The notes: generated by a model from the letters alone, not told the origin. Counted from the first letter of the stretch, positions 1 to 9,352 are shown. The stretch: 64,000 nt of DNA from Carboxylicivirga sp964602515 (GCA_964602515.1 CAZRRJ010000008.1:94557-158556), one strand, 5' to 3'. Numbers and translations: made by a program.

Positions 1-12
1 TAGGAGGCTTTT

Positions 13-43
13 TTTGTACAATATTAAGTGTTGTGTAACTTTG
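13..43 (+). promoter_or_regulatory. Bacteroidota-type promoter of the YggS gene
   Basis: A TTTG at 13-16 is followed after 19 bp by TAACTTTG at 36-43, matching the -33 TTTG and -7 TAnnTTTG boxes used by the primary sigma factor of Bacteroidota. The start codon lies 20 bp downstream of the -7 box, giving a short leader. Confidence 0.6.
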
Positions 44-62
44 CCTTAAATATAGTAACAGT

Positions 63-734
63 ATGTTGATACAAAATAATATAAAAAAAGTAAGGGCTCA
101 AATTGGTAATAGAGCTACGTTAGTGGCAGTTTCGAAAACGAAACCAAATGAAGAGTTAATGCAGGCTTATGAGGCGGGACAGCGTTTATTCGGCGAAAAT
201 AAAGTGCAGGAATTAATTGGAAAATACGAGGCTTTACCCAAAGATATAGAATGGCATATGATAGGTCATTTACAAAGTAATAAAGTGAAATATATTGCTT
301 CATTCGTTAGTTTGATCCATGGGGTAGATAGTGAGAAGTTGTTGGAAACAATTAATAAAGAAGGTGCTAAAAATGATAGAGTAATACCTTGTTTATTACA
401 AATTCATATCGCTGAAGAGTCGACTAAATTTGGTTTTTCAGAAGAAGAGTTGTTAAGGATTTTATCTGTTGATTTTGTTAATGGATTGCAATATGTTGAT
501 ATTCGTGGAGTAATGGGTATGGCAACATTCACTGATGATGAGATACAGGTTAGGAAGGAGTTTTCTCAACTAAGACAGATCTTTAAAAATTTAAAACAAG
601 GTATTTTTCAAAATTCAGATAGCTTTTCAGAAATAAGTATGGGAATGTCTGGAGATTATCTGGTTGCGATTGAAGAAGGGAGTACAATGGTAAGAGTAGG
701 GAGCTCTATATTTGGAGCACGTAACTATCATTAA
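63..734 (+). CDS. yggS: YggS/PROSC-family pyridoxal-phosphate-binding protein
   Basis: This 223-residue protein belongs to the YggS/PLPBP family. These are cytoplasmic single-domain alanine-racemase-fold proteins that bind pyridoxal 5'-phosphate and help control free PLP and amino-acid pools; no catalytic activity is firmly established. The PLP lysine is expected in VAVSKTKP (K25). Other family landmarks are the FGENKVQE segment near residue 42, WHMIGHLQSNK near 64 and the C-terminal SMGMSGDY and VRVGSSIFG segments, which bind the PLP phosphate. Length is normal for the family. The ATG at 63 sits just after a good promoter. The next gene is 113 bp away on the same strand and may be transcribed separately. 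Confidence 0.93.
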   Translation: MLIQNNIKKVRAQIGNRATLVAVSKTKPNEELMQAYEAGQRLFGENKVQELIGKYEALPKDIEWHMIGHLQSNKVKYIASFVSLIHGVDSEKLLETINKEGAKNDRVIPCLLQIHIAEESTKFGFSEEELLRILSVDFVNGLQYVDIRGVMGMATFTDDEIQVRKEFSQLRQIFKNLKQGIFQNSDSFSEISMGMSGDYLVAIEEGSTMVRVGSSIFGARNYH

Positions 735-847
735 AACCATTCTATATAAGGATGGGAAAGCAAGAAAATATTTATAGAACTTTTAACTGAGACAGATTTG
801 TTTATATTTGTTCTAATCAAGTTTAAGTATTTAATTATAATGACCCA

Positions 848-1834
848 ATGGCAAATTTAGAAACTAAATATTTAGGATTATCGCTAAAGAATCCAATATT
901 AGTAAGTAGTTCAGGATTAACCAATAGTGTAGATAAAATTGGCAAGCTGGCAGAGGCTGGTGTAGGAGCTGTTGTGTTAAAATCACTTTTTGAGGAGCAG
1001 ATTAATCACGAAATCAATAATGCTATTTATAAGGGAGAAGGTTTTGACTACCCCGAAGCTTTGGATTATGTGAAGGGGTATACACGTGATAACTCAGTAG
1101 CTGACTATTTAAGGCTGATAAAGGAATCAAAGGCAAAATATGACATTCCTGTTATTGCAAGTATTAATTGCTTTTCGTCCAACGAATGGGTTGATTTTGC
1201 TCAGCAAATTCAGGAGGCCGGAGCAGATGCAATAGAATTGAATGTGTTTGTTGTTAATACCGATAAAAATTGCGACTCAGGAACTTATGAGCAATTATAC
1301 ATTGATGTTGTATCTTATGTAAGTAAGGTAGTAAGTATTCCTGTATCAGTTAAATTAGGTTTGTATTTTTCTAATTTGGTAAATGTTGTTAATCGCTTAT
1401 CTGTATCTGGAGCAAAAGGGGTGGTTTTGTTTAATCGTTTTTATGAGCCTGATATTGATATTGAAAAAATGTTGATGACATCAGCAGACGTATTGAGTTC
1501 ATCATCAGACATGGGGCGTACGCTTCGTTGGGTTGCTATTATGGCAGATAAGGTTAAGAATATTGATATCTCAGCTTCAACCGGAGTACATGATGGAGCA
1601 GCTGTAATTAAGCAATTATTAGCTGGTGCTGTAACTGTTCAAACATGTTCTTCAGTATATAAAAATGGACCAAAGGTAATCACTGAAATGAAAGAGAATC
1701 TTAAAGCATGGATGGATGCTAAGGGATTTAATTCGATTGATGACTTCAGAGGAAAAATGAGTTATGAAAAAATAGAAAATCCTGGTATGTATGAAAGAGC
1801 ACAGTTTATGAAATATTTTTCTTCCTACGAATGA
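848..1834 (+). CDS. Dihydroorotate dehydrogenase-like protein
   Basis: This 328-residue TIM-barrel flavoprotein resembles class 1 dihydroorotate dehydrogenases. Bacteroidota carry this as a separate paralogue annotated as dihydroorotate dehydrogenase-like. The N-terminus LGLSLKNPILVSSSGL is the usual FMN-barrel opening. The middle contains IELNVFVVN and VSVKLGLYFSNL strands, and the C-terminal part (STGVHDGAAVIKQLLAGA) is the typical FMN phosphate-binding region. The true PyrD catalytic cysteine/serine loop is not obvious, so the substrate may not be dihydroorotate. A TATATTTG box at 803-810 could be its -7 element. A terminator hairpin follows the stop codon. Confidence 0.85.
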   Translation: MANLETKYLGLSLKNPILVSSSGLTNSVDKIGKLAEAGVGAVVLKSLFEEQINHEINNAIYKGEGFDYPEALDYVKGYTRDNSVADYLRLIKESKAKYDIPVIASINCFSSNEWVDFAQQIQEAGADAIELNVFVVNTDKNCDSGTYEQLYIDVVSYVSKVVSIPVSVKLGLYFSNLVNVVNRLSVSGAKGVVLFNRFYEPDIDIEKMLMTSADVLSSSSDMGRTLRWVAIMADKVKNIDISASTGVHDGAAVIKQLLAGAVTVQTCSSVYKNGPKVITEMKENLKAWMDAKGFNSIDDFRGKMSYEKIENPGMYERAQFMKYFSSYE

Positions 1835-1856
1835 ATTTAATTTTATAAATTATATC

Positions 1857-1892
1857 AAGTCCTATAGTAAAATCTGTAGGACTTTTGTTTTG
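1857..1892 (+). terminator. Rho-independent terminator after the DHOD-like gene
   Basis: AAGTCCTATAG and CTGTAGGACTT form a near-perfect stem around a 6-nt loop, followed by TTGTTTTG. It begins 22 bp after the stop codon at 1834. Confidence 0.7.
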
Positions 1893-2079
1893 TAATAGGC
1901 TTGTTATAAGCATTTAAAACGTATTGTTGATAGTTGTTTAATGCATCTTGAAACTTGTGTGAAAATAATTATAAGCTTAAAACTGTACCGAATCCGTTTT
2001 ATTTAATATTTTTATATTGAATTTCAATTTTAGAGTTATTGAAAAACTTATAAATAATAAGTGTAAATATTATTTTATT

Positions 2080-3006
2080 ATGAGAAGAGCATTGACCAAA
2101 GCTACCTTTTGCCTGTTAACAATAGCCCTTGTTTCAGTATTTTTGACATCCTGTAATTCTGGTCAGAAAAAACAAACAACAGAGGAAGAGAAAATAGTGG
2201 AGTCTGTAAGTGTGGATGGAAAGATAATAGATGATTTTAAAAAATCCAAGCTGATTTTTTACTCTTTACCATCGCCTCTTGAAACAGCCATGTTAATTAA
2301 ACGTGCAGGAGCTACTTATAATGAAGATTTGCTAAATCCAATAACAAATCTTGAAAAGTATGTCACCAATCGTCAAATGGCATTAAATCTTGGTATTTAT
2401 TCAACAGACTTGAGTTATACCAGTTTGTTTGATCAAACACAAAGTTCAATTAAATATATGGCAAATGCTAAGAAATTAGCTGATGGTTTAGGTATTATTG
2501 ATGTTATTGATGAAGCTACTTTGCGTAAACTAGAAGAGAATATGGATAGCAGAGATGTTATGTTGGATATTATCTCTGAAACATTTATGTCATCTAATGC
2601 GTATTTAACAGAGAATGACCGTCCGGCAATTGCTGTAATGGTACTTGTAGGAGGATGGGTTGAAGGGCTTTATTTGGCGACACGATTAACCAATGGGGCA
2701 ATAGAAAGTAATAAGCGCTTAATTGATCGTATTGTGTACCAAAAACTGAGCTTATACACGGTTATTAATCTTTTAGAAGAGTATAAGGGGAATGCTGATA
2801 TTGATTACTTGTTAGAGCGTATATCTGAGTTGAATAAGATTTTTGATGAAGTTGAAATTAATAATACCTCAAAGGTTGAAGCTGCAACTGATGCAGAAAG
2901 TAAGGTGACAACTATTAAAGCAGAATCTGAGACTGTAATTTCTCCAGTAGTGTTTGAGAAGTTGACGAGGAAAGTGAAGGAAATTAGAACCGAATTTATT
3001 TCATAA
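2080..3006 (+). CDS. Predicted lipoprotein of unknown function
   Basis: The reading frame is open from a TTG at 2017, but the ATG at 2080 is the better start. It gives a 308-residue protein opening with a lipoprotein signal peptide (MRRALTKATF, hydrophobic core, LTSC lipobox with Cys 25). The mature part is largely helical and soluble. It has no domain I can name, although conserved hypothetical proteins of this type occur in Bacteroidota. Next to it, 16 bp downstream, lies another small exported protein gene, so the two probably form an operon whose products work at the inner or outer membrane. Function unknown. Confidence 0.8.
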   Translation: MRRALTKATFCLLTIALVSVFLTSCNSGQKKQTTEEEKIVESVSVDGKIIDDFKKSKLIFYSLPSPLETAMLIKRAGATYNEDLLNPITNLEKYVTNRQMALNLGIYSTDLSYTSLFDQTQSSIKYMANAKKLADGLGIIDVIDEATLRKLEENMDSRDVMLDIISETFMSSNAYLTENDRPAIAVMVLVGGWVEGLYLATRLTNGAIESNKRLIDRIVYQKLSLYTVINLLEEYKGNADIDYLLERISELNKIFDEVEINNTSKVEAATDAESKVTTIKAESETVISPVVFEKLTRKVKEIRTEFIS

Positions 3007-3022
3007 TTACTTCTTGTTTATT

Positions 3023-3460
3023 ATGCGAGGAACTTTCGTAATATTATTATTTCTGTTGAGTTTACATTTTGTAAGTGCGCAATGCATGGACTTTGCTAAA
3101 AATGTAGGAAAGCCAACTCTTGGAAATTATCTACATGATGGAAATTATAATGCAACAATTTTAGCAGAAGGAGAAAAGGCTGAATTGTTTAAAACATTTT
3201 TCAGTGGCCAGAAGTACCGTATGGCTATATCTAAAGTAAAACAATTGCCAGATATTCATCTTCGCTTGTTAGATAACGATGGTAATGTGCTTTTTGATAA
3301 TGCAGATCATGATTATCTTTTAGTATGGGATTTTGAAGTGGAATCAACTAGGATGTTGGTGGTTGAGTTAAATGTATTTGAAAAAGATACCAAATCAGAT
3401 GATTTAGTTTCAGGTTGTGTAGCTGTATTGTTTGGTATTGCTCCTGATGAAAAGAAGTGA
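3023..3460 (+). CDS. Small exported protein of unknown function
   Basis: The frame can be extended to a TTG at 3014, but the ATG at 3023 directly precedes a signal peptide (MRGTFVILLFLLSLHFVSAQ), giving 145 residues. The mature domain is predicted to be beta-rich, with a segment IHLRLLDNDGNVLFDN that resembles small beta-sandwich domains. It lies 16 bp behind the lipoprotein gene and is likely cotranscribed with it. A strong hairpin terminator follows the stop codon and overlaps the 3' end of the convergent uvrA. I do not recognise a family. Confidence 0.75.
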   Translation: MRGTFVILLFLLSLHFVSAQCMDFAKNVGKPTLGNYLHDGNYNATILAEGEKAELFKTFFSGQKYRMAISKVKQLPDIHLRLLDNDGNVLFDNADHDYLLVWDFEVESTRMLVVELNVFEKDTKSDDLVSGCVAVLFGIAPDEKK

Positions 3461-3480
3461 TAGTAATTATATTAATATAT

Positions 3481-3509
3481 AAGAGCTCAGTTATTCTGAG
3501 CTCTTTTTT
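3481..3509 (+). terminator. Terminator between convergent genes, overlapping the uvrA 3' end
   Basis: AAGAGCTCAG, a TTATT loop and CTGAGCTCTT make a perfect 10-bp stem followed by a T run. It ends the plus-strand lipoprotein operon. The uvrA stop codon (TTA at 3491-3493 on the plus strand) lies inside the loop, so the right arm of the hairpin encodes the last UvrA residues. Confidence 0.8.
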
Positions 3510-6304
3510 GTGAGGTAAGGTTTTAAATATTTAGCAGTATAAGATTGATCACAATTTATCAAATCTTCCGGGGTACCTTCAAATACTACATATCCGCCTT
3601 TATCTCCACCTTCAGGGCCAAGATCTATTAACCAATCAGCTGATTTTATAATATCCATATTGTGCTCCACGATAATAAGTGAATGTCCATTTTTAATTAA
3701 AGCAGAAAAGGCATCTAAAAGCTTTTTTATATCATGAAAGTGTAGACCGGTTGTTGGTTCATCAAAAATAAATAAAGTCGGTTGGCTTCCTTCATTAGCT
3801 AAAAATGACGCTAGTTTAACACGTTGGCTTTCACCGCCACTTAAAGTGCTTGATGACTGCCCTAGTTTGATGTAGCCTAAACCTACATCCTGAAGAGGTT
3901 TAAGTCGGCGGATTATTCTTTTTTCTGTAGCTGTATTATTTTCCTCAAATAATTTAATGGAATCATTAACCGTTAATTCCAAAATATCATAAACGTTTTT
4001 CCCTTTATATTGTACATCCAGAATATCATCTTTAAAACGTTTTCCTCTACAACTTTCGCATTGAAGAACAATATCTGCCATAAATTGCATTTCAACCTTA
4101 ATTGTGCCTTCGCCTTGACATTCTTCACAGCGGCCTCCATCAACATTAAATGAAAAATGAGATGGCTTATAACCATTATTCTTGGAACTTTGCTGATCGG
4201 ACATAAGCTTCCGAATTTCATCATAAGCCTTAAGGTACGTGGCAGGATTTGATCTGGAGCTTTTTCCAATTGGATTTTGATCAATCAGCTCAACTTCAGT
4301 AATACGTTTTAATGCTCCTTGAATGAGATCAAAAGAACCGGTTTTGTCAGCAAATCCGCCAAGGTGTTTCTTTAGTGCCGGATAAAGTATTTTCTTTATA
4401 ATGGATGATTTTCCAGAACCCGAAACACCAGTAATCACATTCATGATATTTAAAGGGAACTTAACTGTAATATTTTTGAGGTTATTTTCACATGCTCCTT
4501 TAATCTCAATATACTCATTGAACGAACGCCTGGTTTTTGGTAGTTCTATTTTTTTACTACCATTGAGGTACTTGGTTGTCAGGCTTTTTTTCGAAGCTTT
4601 AAGTGCTCGAAGGTCTCCCTGAAAGACTAACTCTCCTCCAAGCCTTCCGGCTAAGGGACCAATGTCAATTATTGTATCTGCTGCCCTTATTATATCTTCA
4701 TCATGTTCAACAACTATAACAGTATTTCCGACCTGTTGTAAATTGCGTAGTACGTTAATTAAAAGTGCGGTATCTTTTGAATGTAGTCCAATGCTGGGTT
4801 CATCAAGAATATACAGTGAACCAACCAGGCTGCTTCCAAGACTCGTAGCCAGATTAATACGCTGACTTTCTCCTCCAGAGAGCGTTGAAGATAAGCGGTT
4901 AAGAGTCAGGTAACCTAAGCCTACGTTACAAAGAAACTGTAACCGAGTTTGAATTTCGTGAAGTAAGCGTTTGGCTACTTTTGTCTCGTGTTTGTTTAAT
5001 ATCAGGTTGTTAAAGATATCATTAAGATTCTTAATTGGAATTGTTACTAATTCAAGTATGCTTTTGTTATCAACTTTGACCCAGTTTGCTTCTTTTTTTA
5101 AACGTGTACCTTTGCATTCCGGACAAGTTGTTTTGCCCCGGTAACGTGATAACATTACCCGGAACTGTATCTTATATTGTTTTTCCTCAAGGTGTTTGAA
5201 GAACATATTAATACCTTTAAAATATGTATTTCCTGTCCAAAGAAGTTCCCGGTGCTTTTGACTTAATTCAAGGTATGGAGTATGGATAGGGAAGTTAAAC
5301 CGGTGAGCATTATTTATTAAGTGTTCTTTCCAGCTTTTCATTTTATCACCTCTCCAGCAGGAAATTGCGTCTTCAAAAACAGATAAGCTCTTGTTTGGAA
5401 TAACCAAATCTTCATCAATGCCTATTACATTACCAAATCCCTCACAAGTGGGGCATGCGCCAACAGGATTATTGAACGTGAACATGTGCTCACTTGGTAT
5501 CTCAAATTCAATACCATCTAATTCAAATTTATTTGAGAAGGTATGGATTGCAGGAAGGGTTTCTTCGTATATTTTAACAATACATTCTCCCTGTCCTTCG
5601 TAAAATGCGGTTTGAACTGAGTCAGCAAGCCTGCTTAATGTATCTTCATCTTTATTGGCCGATAAACGATCGATTACCAAATAAATCTGCTTACAACCAT
5701 TTGCAATAGTCTTTTTATCTTCCAGAAGGTGATCAATGCGCTCAAAGGTATTATTAATTTCTACCCTGCTAAAGCCTTGCTTAAGGAGAATGTCCAAATG
5801 TTCATGGCATTTACGATCATCGGTAAGGGTTATAGGAGATAGTATAGTAAACTTAGTACCTACATCGATTCCTTTAATAAACTCAACAACGTCGCTAACG
5901 TGATGACGTTTAACTTCTTTACCGCTTACTGGTGAAATTGTTTTTCCAATTCGTGCATATAAGAGCTTAATATAGTCATATATCTCAGTACTTGTACCAA
6001 CAGTTGATCTGGGGTTACGTGTATTTACTTTTTGTTCTATTGCAATAGCAGGTGGAATACCTTTAATAAAATCAACATCCGGTTTATCCAAACGCCCAAG
6101 AAATTGTCTTGCATACGAACTCAAACTTTCAACATACCTTCTTTGACCTTCGGCATAAAGAGTGTCAAAGGCTAAAGAAGACTTACCACTACCTGATACT
6201 CCTGTAATAACAATGAGTTGATTACGAGGGATTTGAATATCTATATTTTTGAGGTTGTGTACCCGTGCACCCTTAATGGATATTAATTGCTCTTGCTTTT
6301 TCAT
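3491..6304 (-). CDS. uvrA: UvrABC system protein A (excinuclease ATPase)
   Basis: UvrA is the DNA-damage-recognition ATPase of nucleotide excision repair; it dimerises and loads UvrB at lesions. The two ABC modules are complete. The first Walker A is GVSGSGKSSLAFDTLYAEG, with signature LSGGESQRINLATSLGS and Walker B LYILDEPSIGLH. The second Walker A is GVSGSGKSSIIKK, with signature LSGGESQRVKLA and LFIFDEPTTGLH. Zinc sites are visible as CPTCEGFG, CPECKGTR and the CEECQGEG/CESCRGKR pair. The frame is open for 27 codons upstream, but the ATG at 6304 (MKKQEQLISIKGARVHNLKN) matches the family N-terminus and gives 937 residues, the normal length. Confidence 0.97.
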   Translation of the reverse strand: MKKQEQLISIKGARVHNLKNIDIQIPRNQLIVITGVSGSGKSSLAFDTLYAEGQRRYVESLSSYARQFLGRLDKPDVDFIKGIPPAIAIEQKVNTRNPRSTVGTSTEIYDYIKLLYARIGKTISPVSGKEVKRHHVSDVVEFIKGIDVGTKFTILSPITLTDDRKCHEHLDILLKQGFSRVEINNTFERIDHLLEDKKTIANGCKQIYLVIDRLSANKDEDTLSRLADSVQTAFYEGQGECIVKIYEETLPAIHTFSNKFELDGIEFEIPSEHMFTFNNPVGACPTCEGFGNVIGIDEDLVIPNKSLSVFEDAISCWRGDKMKSWKEHLINNAHRFNFPIHTPYLELSQKHRELLWTGNTYFKGINMFFKHLEEKQYKIQFRVMLSRYRGKTTCPECKGTRLKKEANWVKVDNKSILELVTIPIKNLNDIFNNLILNKHETKVAKRLLHEIQTRLQFLCNVGLGYLTLNRLSSTLSGGESQRINLATSLGSSLVGSLYILDEPSIGLHSKDTALLINVLRNLQQVGNTVIVVEHDEDIIRAADTIIDIGPLAGRLGGELVFQGDLRALKASKKSLTTKYLNGSKKIELPKTRRSFNEYIEIKGACENNLKNITVKFPLNIMNVITGVSGSGKSSIIKKILYPALKKHLGGFADKTGSFDLIQGALKRITEVELIDQNPIGKSSRSNPATYLKAYDEIRKLMSDQQSSKNNGYKPSHFSFNVDGGRCEECQGEGTIKVEMQFMADIVLQCESCRGKRFKDDILDVQYKGKNVYDILELTVNDSIKLFEENNTATEKRIIRRLKPLQDVGLGYIKLGQSSSTLSGGESQRVKLASFLANEGSQPTLFIFDEPTTGLHFHDIKKLLDAFSALIKNGHSLIIVEHNMDIIKSADWLIDLGPEGGDKGGYVVFEGTPEDLINCDQSYTAKYLKPYLTKKSSE

Positions 6305-6507
6305 GATTTTATATATTGCTAGCAAAGATATATAACTGCATTTAAGTAAAGAAACAAAAAATACGGCGATTAGACTTGATGACAACTGCTGATTTGGTTT
6401 TTATATGTTTTTTTGCTTTTTTTACAACAGAATACAATTGTTCCATTTTCTGACAAAAACGATTTGCCTATAGAAGCACTTTTACAAGATATTTAAAACG
6501 AAATAGT

Positions 6508-7098
6508 ATGGAAAAGCAATTAGTGCTTTCTGATGAGAAACTTGTAAAAGATTTTGTTGCAGGAGATTGTAGTGCAATAGACGCTCTTATAGATAGACAT
6601 AAGGCGAAAATTTTCGCTTATATATTAATGTGTGTAAAGCAACAGGTGCTAGCTGAAGACATCTTTCAGGAAGCTTTTATTCGTGTAATAAAAACTTTAA
6701 AAAATGGGTGTTATGCTGATAGTGGTAAATTTTCATCATGGGTGATGCGGATAGCTCATAACCTAATTATTGATTATTATCGTAAACAAAAGAACTTGCC
6801 TGTTGTTTCAAACGATAATTACGAATATGATTTATTCAATTCCTGTAAGTTCTCTGATGAATCAATCGAAGATAAATTAGTTGTTGAACAGCTCAGGAAA
6901 GGAGTAAGTATGTTGGTAGAATTATTGCCCGATAATCAGCGTGAAGTGGTTATAATGCGCTATTATCGTAATTTGAGCTTCAAGGAGATTGCAGAGGAGA
7001 CTGATGTGAGTATAAATACAGCACTGGGACGTATGAGGTATGCATTGATTAACTTAAGGAGATTGGCTGAAGAGCGAAATATTTCGCTAACCCTGTGA
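6508..7098 (+). CDS. ECF-type RNA polymerase sigma factor
   Basis: This 196-residue sigma-70-family factor has only regions 2 and 4, as in ECF sigma factors. Region 2 contains LAEDIFQEAFIRVIK and the -10-contacting FSSWVMRIAHNLIIDYYR. Region 4 has NQREVVIMRYYRNLSFKEIA followed by the recognition helix VSINTALGRMRYALINLRR. No membrane anti-sigma factor gene is adjacent. Instead a 68-residue protein gene follows after 61 bp. The target promoters cannot be read from the sequence. It is divergent from uvrA, with about 200 bp between the start codons. Confidence 0.93.
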   Translation: MEKQLVLSDEKLVKDFVAGDCSAIDALIDRHKAKIFAYILMCVKQQVLAEDIFQEAFIRVIKTLKNGCYADSGKFSSWVMRIAHNLIIDYYRKQKNLPVVSNDNYEYDLFNSCKFSDESIEDKLVVEQLRKGVSMLVELLPDNQREVVIMRYYRNLSFKEIAEETDVSINTALGRMRYALINLRRLAEERNISLTL

Positions 7099-7159
7099 TG
7101 GGAATACAATATTTATTTAGGCATTGCGTTAGAATATAACTAATGTAAATAAGGTGCCT

Positions 7160-7366
7160 ATGGACAATACAACTACTCGCAATTTTTTAGCCGATGAAGA
7201 GGAGGTTAATCATTGGTTGTCAGTATTTGAGCTAATCCCGGATAGATTGTATTCAGATTCAAAACAGCAACCGAGTGTTTTTATAGTAAATAGTCTTAAG
7301 GCATTTTCCAGGGCATATCAACCTTTTTTTATTTTAGGAAGAGAGGATGGTATGGTTATAAATTAA
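7160..7366 (+). CDS. Small protein of unknown function downstream of the sigma factor
   Basis: The ATG at 7160 gives 68 residues; a GTG two codons earlier is also possible. The protein is acidic at the N-terminus (FLADEEEVNHW) and has no signal peptide or membrane segment. It follows the ECF sigma gene by 61 bp on the same strand, which suggests cotranscription and possibly a role in controlling the sigma factor, although no anti-sigma motif is seen. The final residues lie 1 bp from the end of the convergent glycosyltransferase gene. Confidence 0.65.
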   Translation: MDNTTTRNFLADEEEVNHWLSVFELIPDRLYSDSKQQPSVFIVNSLKAFSRAYQPFFILGREDGMVIN

Positions 7367-7367
7367 C

Positions 7368-8360
7368 TTAGTCGTAAAATGATTGTGCAAAGTTATGAAA
7401 CGAGCTTTTTCCTTTTATTATTCTCACCCAAAAAGCCTTTATAAATCCTGAACCATAGCCTGTTAATTGTATTAATGATGCCCAAGTGCTTAAAAGTGCA
7501 ACATGTGTACTTTTTGTTCTGAGTAAAGCGTCAATAAGTATAATAAGTGGAAATAGGGCAAATGGAATAAAAAATAAAAGTGAAATAAAAAAACTTAAAA
7601 AAATAAGAAAAGGGTAACCAATAGTAAATGCAGAAGGTAACAGGTGAACAGGTTTAAGAGTACCTGGGTGTAGTATGGACAAATCTATGCGCGCAATTCC
7701 CGAATTAAATACTTGTTTGAAAAAAGCTTTAAAATGTGTGCGGCGTTTATGATATACTGAAGCTTCCTGAATTATGCCAACCTTATAGTTTTTCATTGCA
7801 CGCATACTTAAGTCAAGATCTTCGCCAAAACGCATGTCAGAAAAGCCATTTAAAGCTTCAAATACAATTTTTTTTATGCCCAGATTAAAGCTTCTGGGGT
7901 AGAACTTATCCAGTTTCTTGCTTCCTCCTCGTATTCCCCCCGTAGTAATGGGTGATGTCATTGAATAGCTAATGGCTTTTTGTATTGGTGTAAAGAATGG
8001 ATGCGATTCATCGGGGCCTCCATAACAATCGAGTGGTTGTATTTCTAAGTGCTCAATGACATGATTAAAGTAATTAGATGGAATGATGCAATCGCTATCG
8101 AAAAACACGAGGTATTCACCTTTAGCCATAGAAGCACCGTTATTACGAGCTATGCCCGGACCTTTATTTTCTTGTGTGTAATAATGCAAATCTAACTGGT
8201 TAAAGTAAGGGCGAATTATTTCTTCACATGGAACTGATGAACCATCTTCAACAATAATTACTTCAAATAAAGATTTTGCAGATTGCAAGGTTAATGATTC
8301 GAGTAGTTCAACAATCTCGTCGGGTCTGTTGTAAATTGGAATTATAACTGAAAACTGCAT
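7368..8360 (-). CDS. Family 2 glycosyltransferase, membrane-associated
   Basis: This 330-residue protein starts with the GT-A fold of family 2 glycosyltransferases: FSVIIPIYNRPDEI, then the nucleotide-binding VEDGSS near residue 40 and the metal-binding YLVFFDSDCIIP near residue 90. The acceptor-side region contains a GEDLDLSMR segment, matching the catalytic ED motif. The C-terminal 80 residues are very hydrophobic (about two membrane segments), so it probably acts at the inner-membrane face in polysaccharide or glycolipid synthesis. No other polysaccharide genes adjoin it, so the substrate is unknown. Confidence 0.9.
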   Translation of the reverse strand: MQFSVIIPIYNRPDEIVELLESLTLQSAKSLFEVIIVEDGSSVPCEEIIRPYFNQLDLHYYTQENKGPGIARNNGASMAKGEYLVFFDSDCIIPSNYFNHVIEHLEIQPLDCYGGPDESHPFFTPIQKAISYSMTSPITTGGIRGGSKKLDKFYPRSFNLGIKKIVFEALNGFSDMRFGEDLDLSMRAMKNYKVGIIQEASVYHKRRTHFKAFFKQVFNSGIARIDLSILHPGTLKPVHLLPSAFTIGYPFLIFLSFFISLLFFIPFALFPLIILIDALLRTKSTHVALLSTWASLIQLTGYGSGFIKAFWVRIIKGKSSFHNFAQSFYD

Positions 8361-8640
8361 GAAAGATATTTTATCACCAAAGATAACAAATCTTCGTGTC
8401 TAAAAAGTTATAGAAAGTTAAAGAGCTCTCCTAAAATGTGTAGGATTTGGTCTTTTATTAGTTATATCTATTCTCTTTTGTGGTGAGGTTTAAATTGTTT
8501 TAAATATTTTAACGAAGTATAAATTAAAATGATCCTCATTTCAATTTTGTTTTGATATTATTCTTCGGAAATAGTTTTTCTACTTTTATCGAGATGTGAT
8601 TATATTTTCCATCATTACTACATCTCATTTGTGTCATTGA
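8361..8640. other. Non-coding stretch, possible tail of the phosphofructokinase relic
   Basis: There is no intact gene here. Short minus-strand frames continue beyond the recognisable phosphofructokinase fragments, but I cannot align them with confidence. Confidence 0.4.
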
Positions 8641-9059
8641 TTGCTATAGGTAATATTATCATAATTATAAACAGCACCTTCAGGAACTACTACAATAGAA
8701 GAAGATTGTTTTTGTCTTCAACCATTAGGGTGGTAAGTTTTGTTATGTTAACTCGATATTAAGTATGATACAATGTCAGCAGTGCTGCCAATTATAAGTA
8801 GAAAGGTAGAAAAACGTGCATTTTGGCCAAATACTTCAAGTACTAAAAAGCGTTTGTGTGATCAGGCACAAATGTATAAAGCATGTATGCCATTGCCAAT
8901 AGTTATAAGGTAATCAACATCGATGTGTTTAAATAGGTTGTTAATTACTTCACTTAAGGATGTTGTGTACAATCTTGATATGTTGCCACCTTCTGTTAAA
9001 ACACCATCTGTTTTTAGAGTTATGCTTATTATAAACGTTTTAGCTTGTTTATAAACGAT
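8641..9059 (-). pseudogene. Decayed 6-phosphofructokinase gene
   Basis: Translating the minus strand from 9059 gives fragments in phosphofructokinase order. First comes VLTEGGNISRLYTTSL, which corresponds to the GGT-LGTSR region. Next is HIDVDYLITIGNGIHALYICA, which corresponds to the GIDYLITIGGDDT strand and loop, followed by a stop. Then comes SHKRFLVLEVFGQNARFS, which corresponds to SH-R-VVEVMGRHAG, then a stop and a shifted frame with SIVVVPEGAVYN, which corresponds to the VVVAEGA strand. The PKTIDND and GFDTA segment is missing, so there is an internal deletion as well as stops and frameshifts. Key catalytic residues of the GGDD loop are changed to GNGI. It cannot make an enzyme. It lies 294 bp upstream of, and on the opposite strand to, the intact PPi-phosphofructokinase gene. 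Confidence 0.75.
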
Positions 9060-9352
9060 CTATGCTACAATATATTATCAAAAAAACAAAAAATGAATAC
9101 TTATCATATACTTTTAATGACAAAAGACAGCTTTATGCGTTTTAAGCCCTGAGTTACTTCTGAAATGTAAATCAGACTAAAGATATGAAGTGACTTTAAT
9201 AAAAATCGCTCTAAATAAGTTAAAGATTGTAAATTGTTAGATGCGATTATTTCTGTTTTGAAAAAATATAGGCAAATTTGCACCTCTGTAATCAGAGATG
9301 TGTTTTTGACACAACAGATTAGATTCAAATTATAAAAACAATACAAGACAGT
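9060..9352. other. Intergenic region upstream of the PPi-phosphofructokinase gene
   Basis: I see no gene. An open minus-strand frame at 9104-9346 has no recognisable start context or family. The PFP promoter should lie here, but no clean TTTG/TAnnTTTG pair was found; CAAATTTG at 9273-9280 is one mismatch from a -7 box. Confidence 0.4.

Noticed and set aside
9104..9346. Minus-strand open frame of 80 codons upstream of the PFP gene
   Set aside because: It covers the region where the PFP promoter must lie, has no family resemblance and no start signal.
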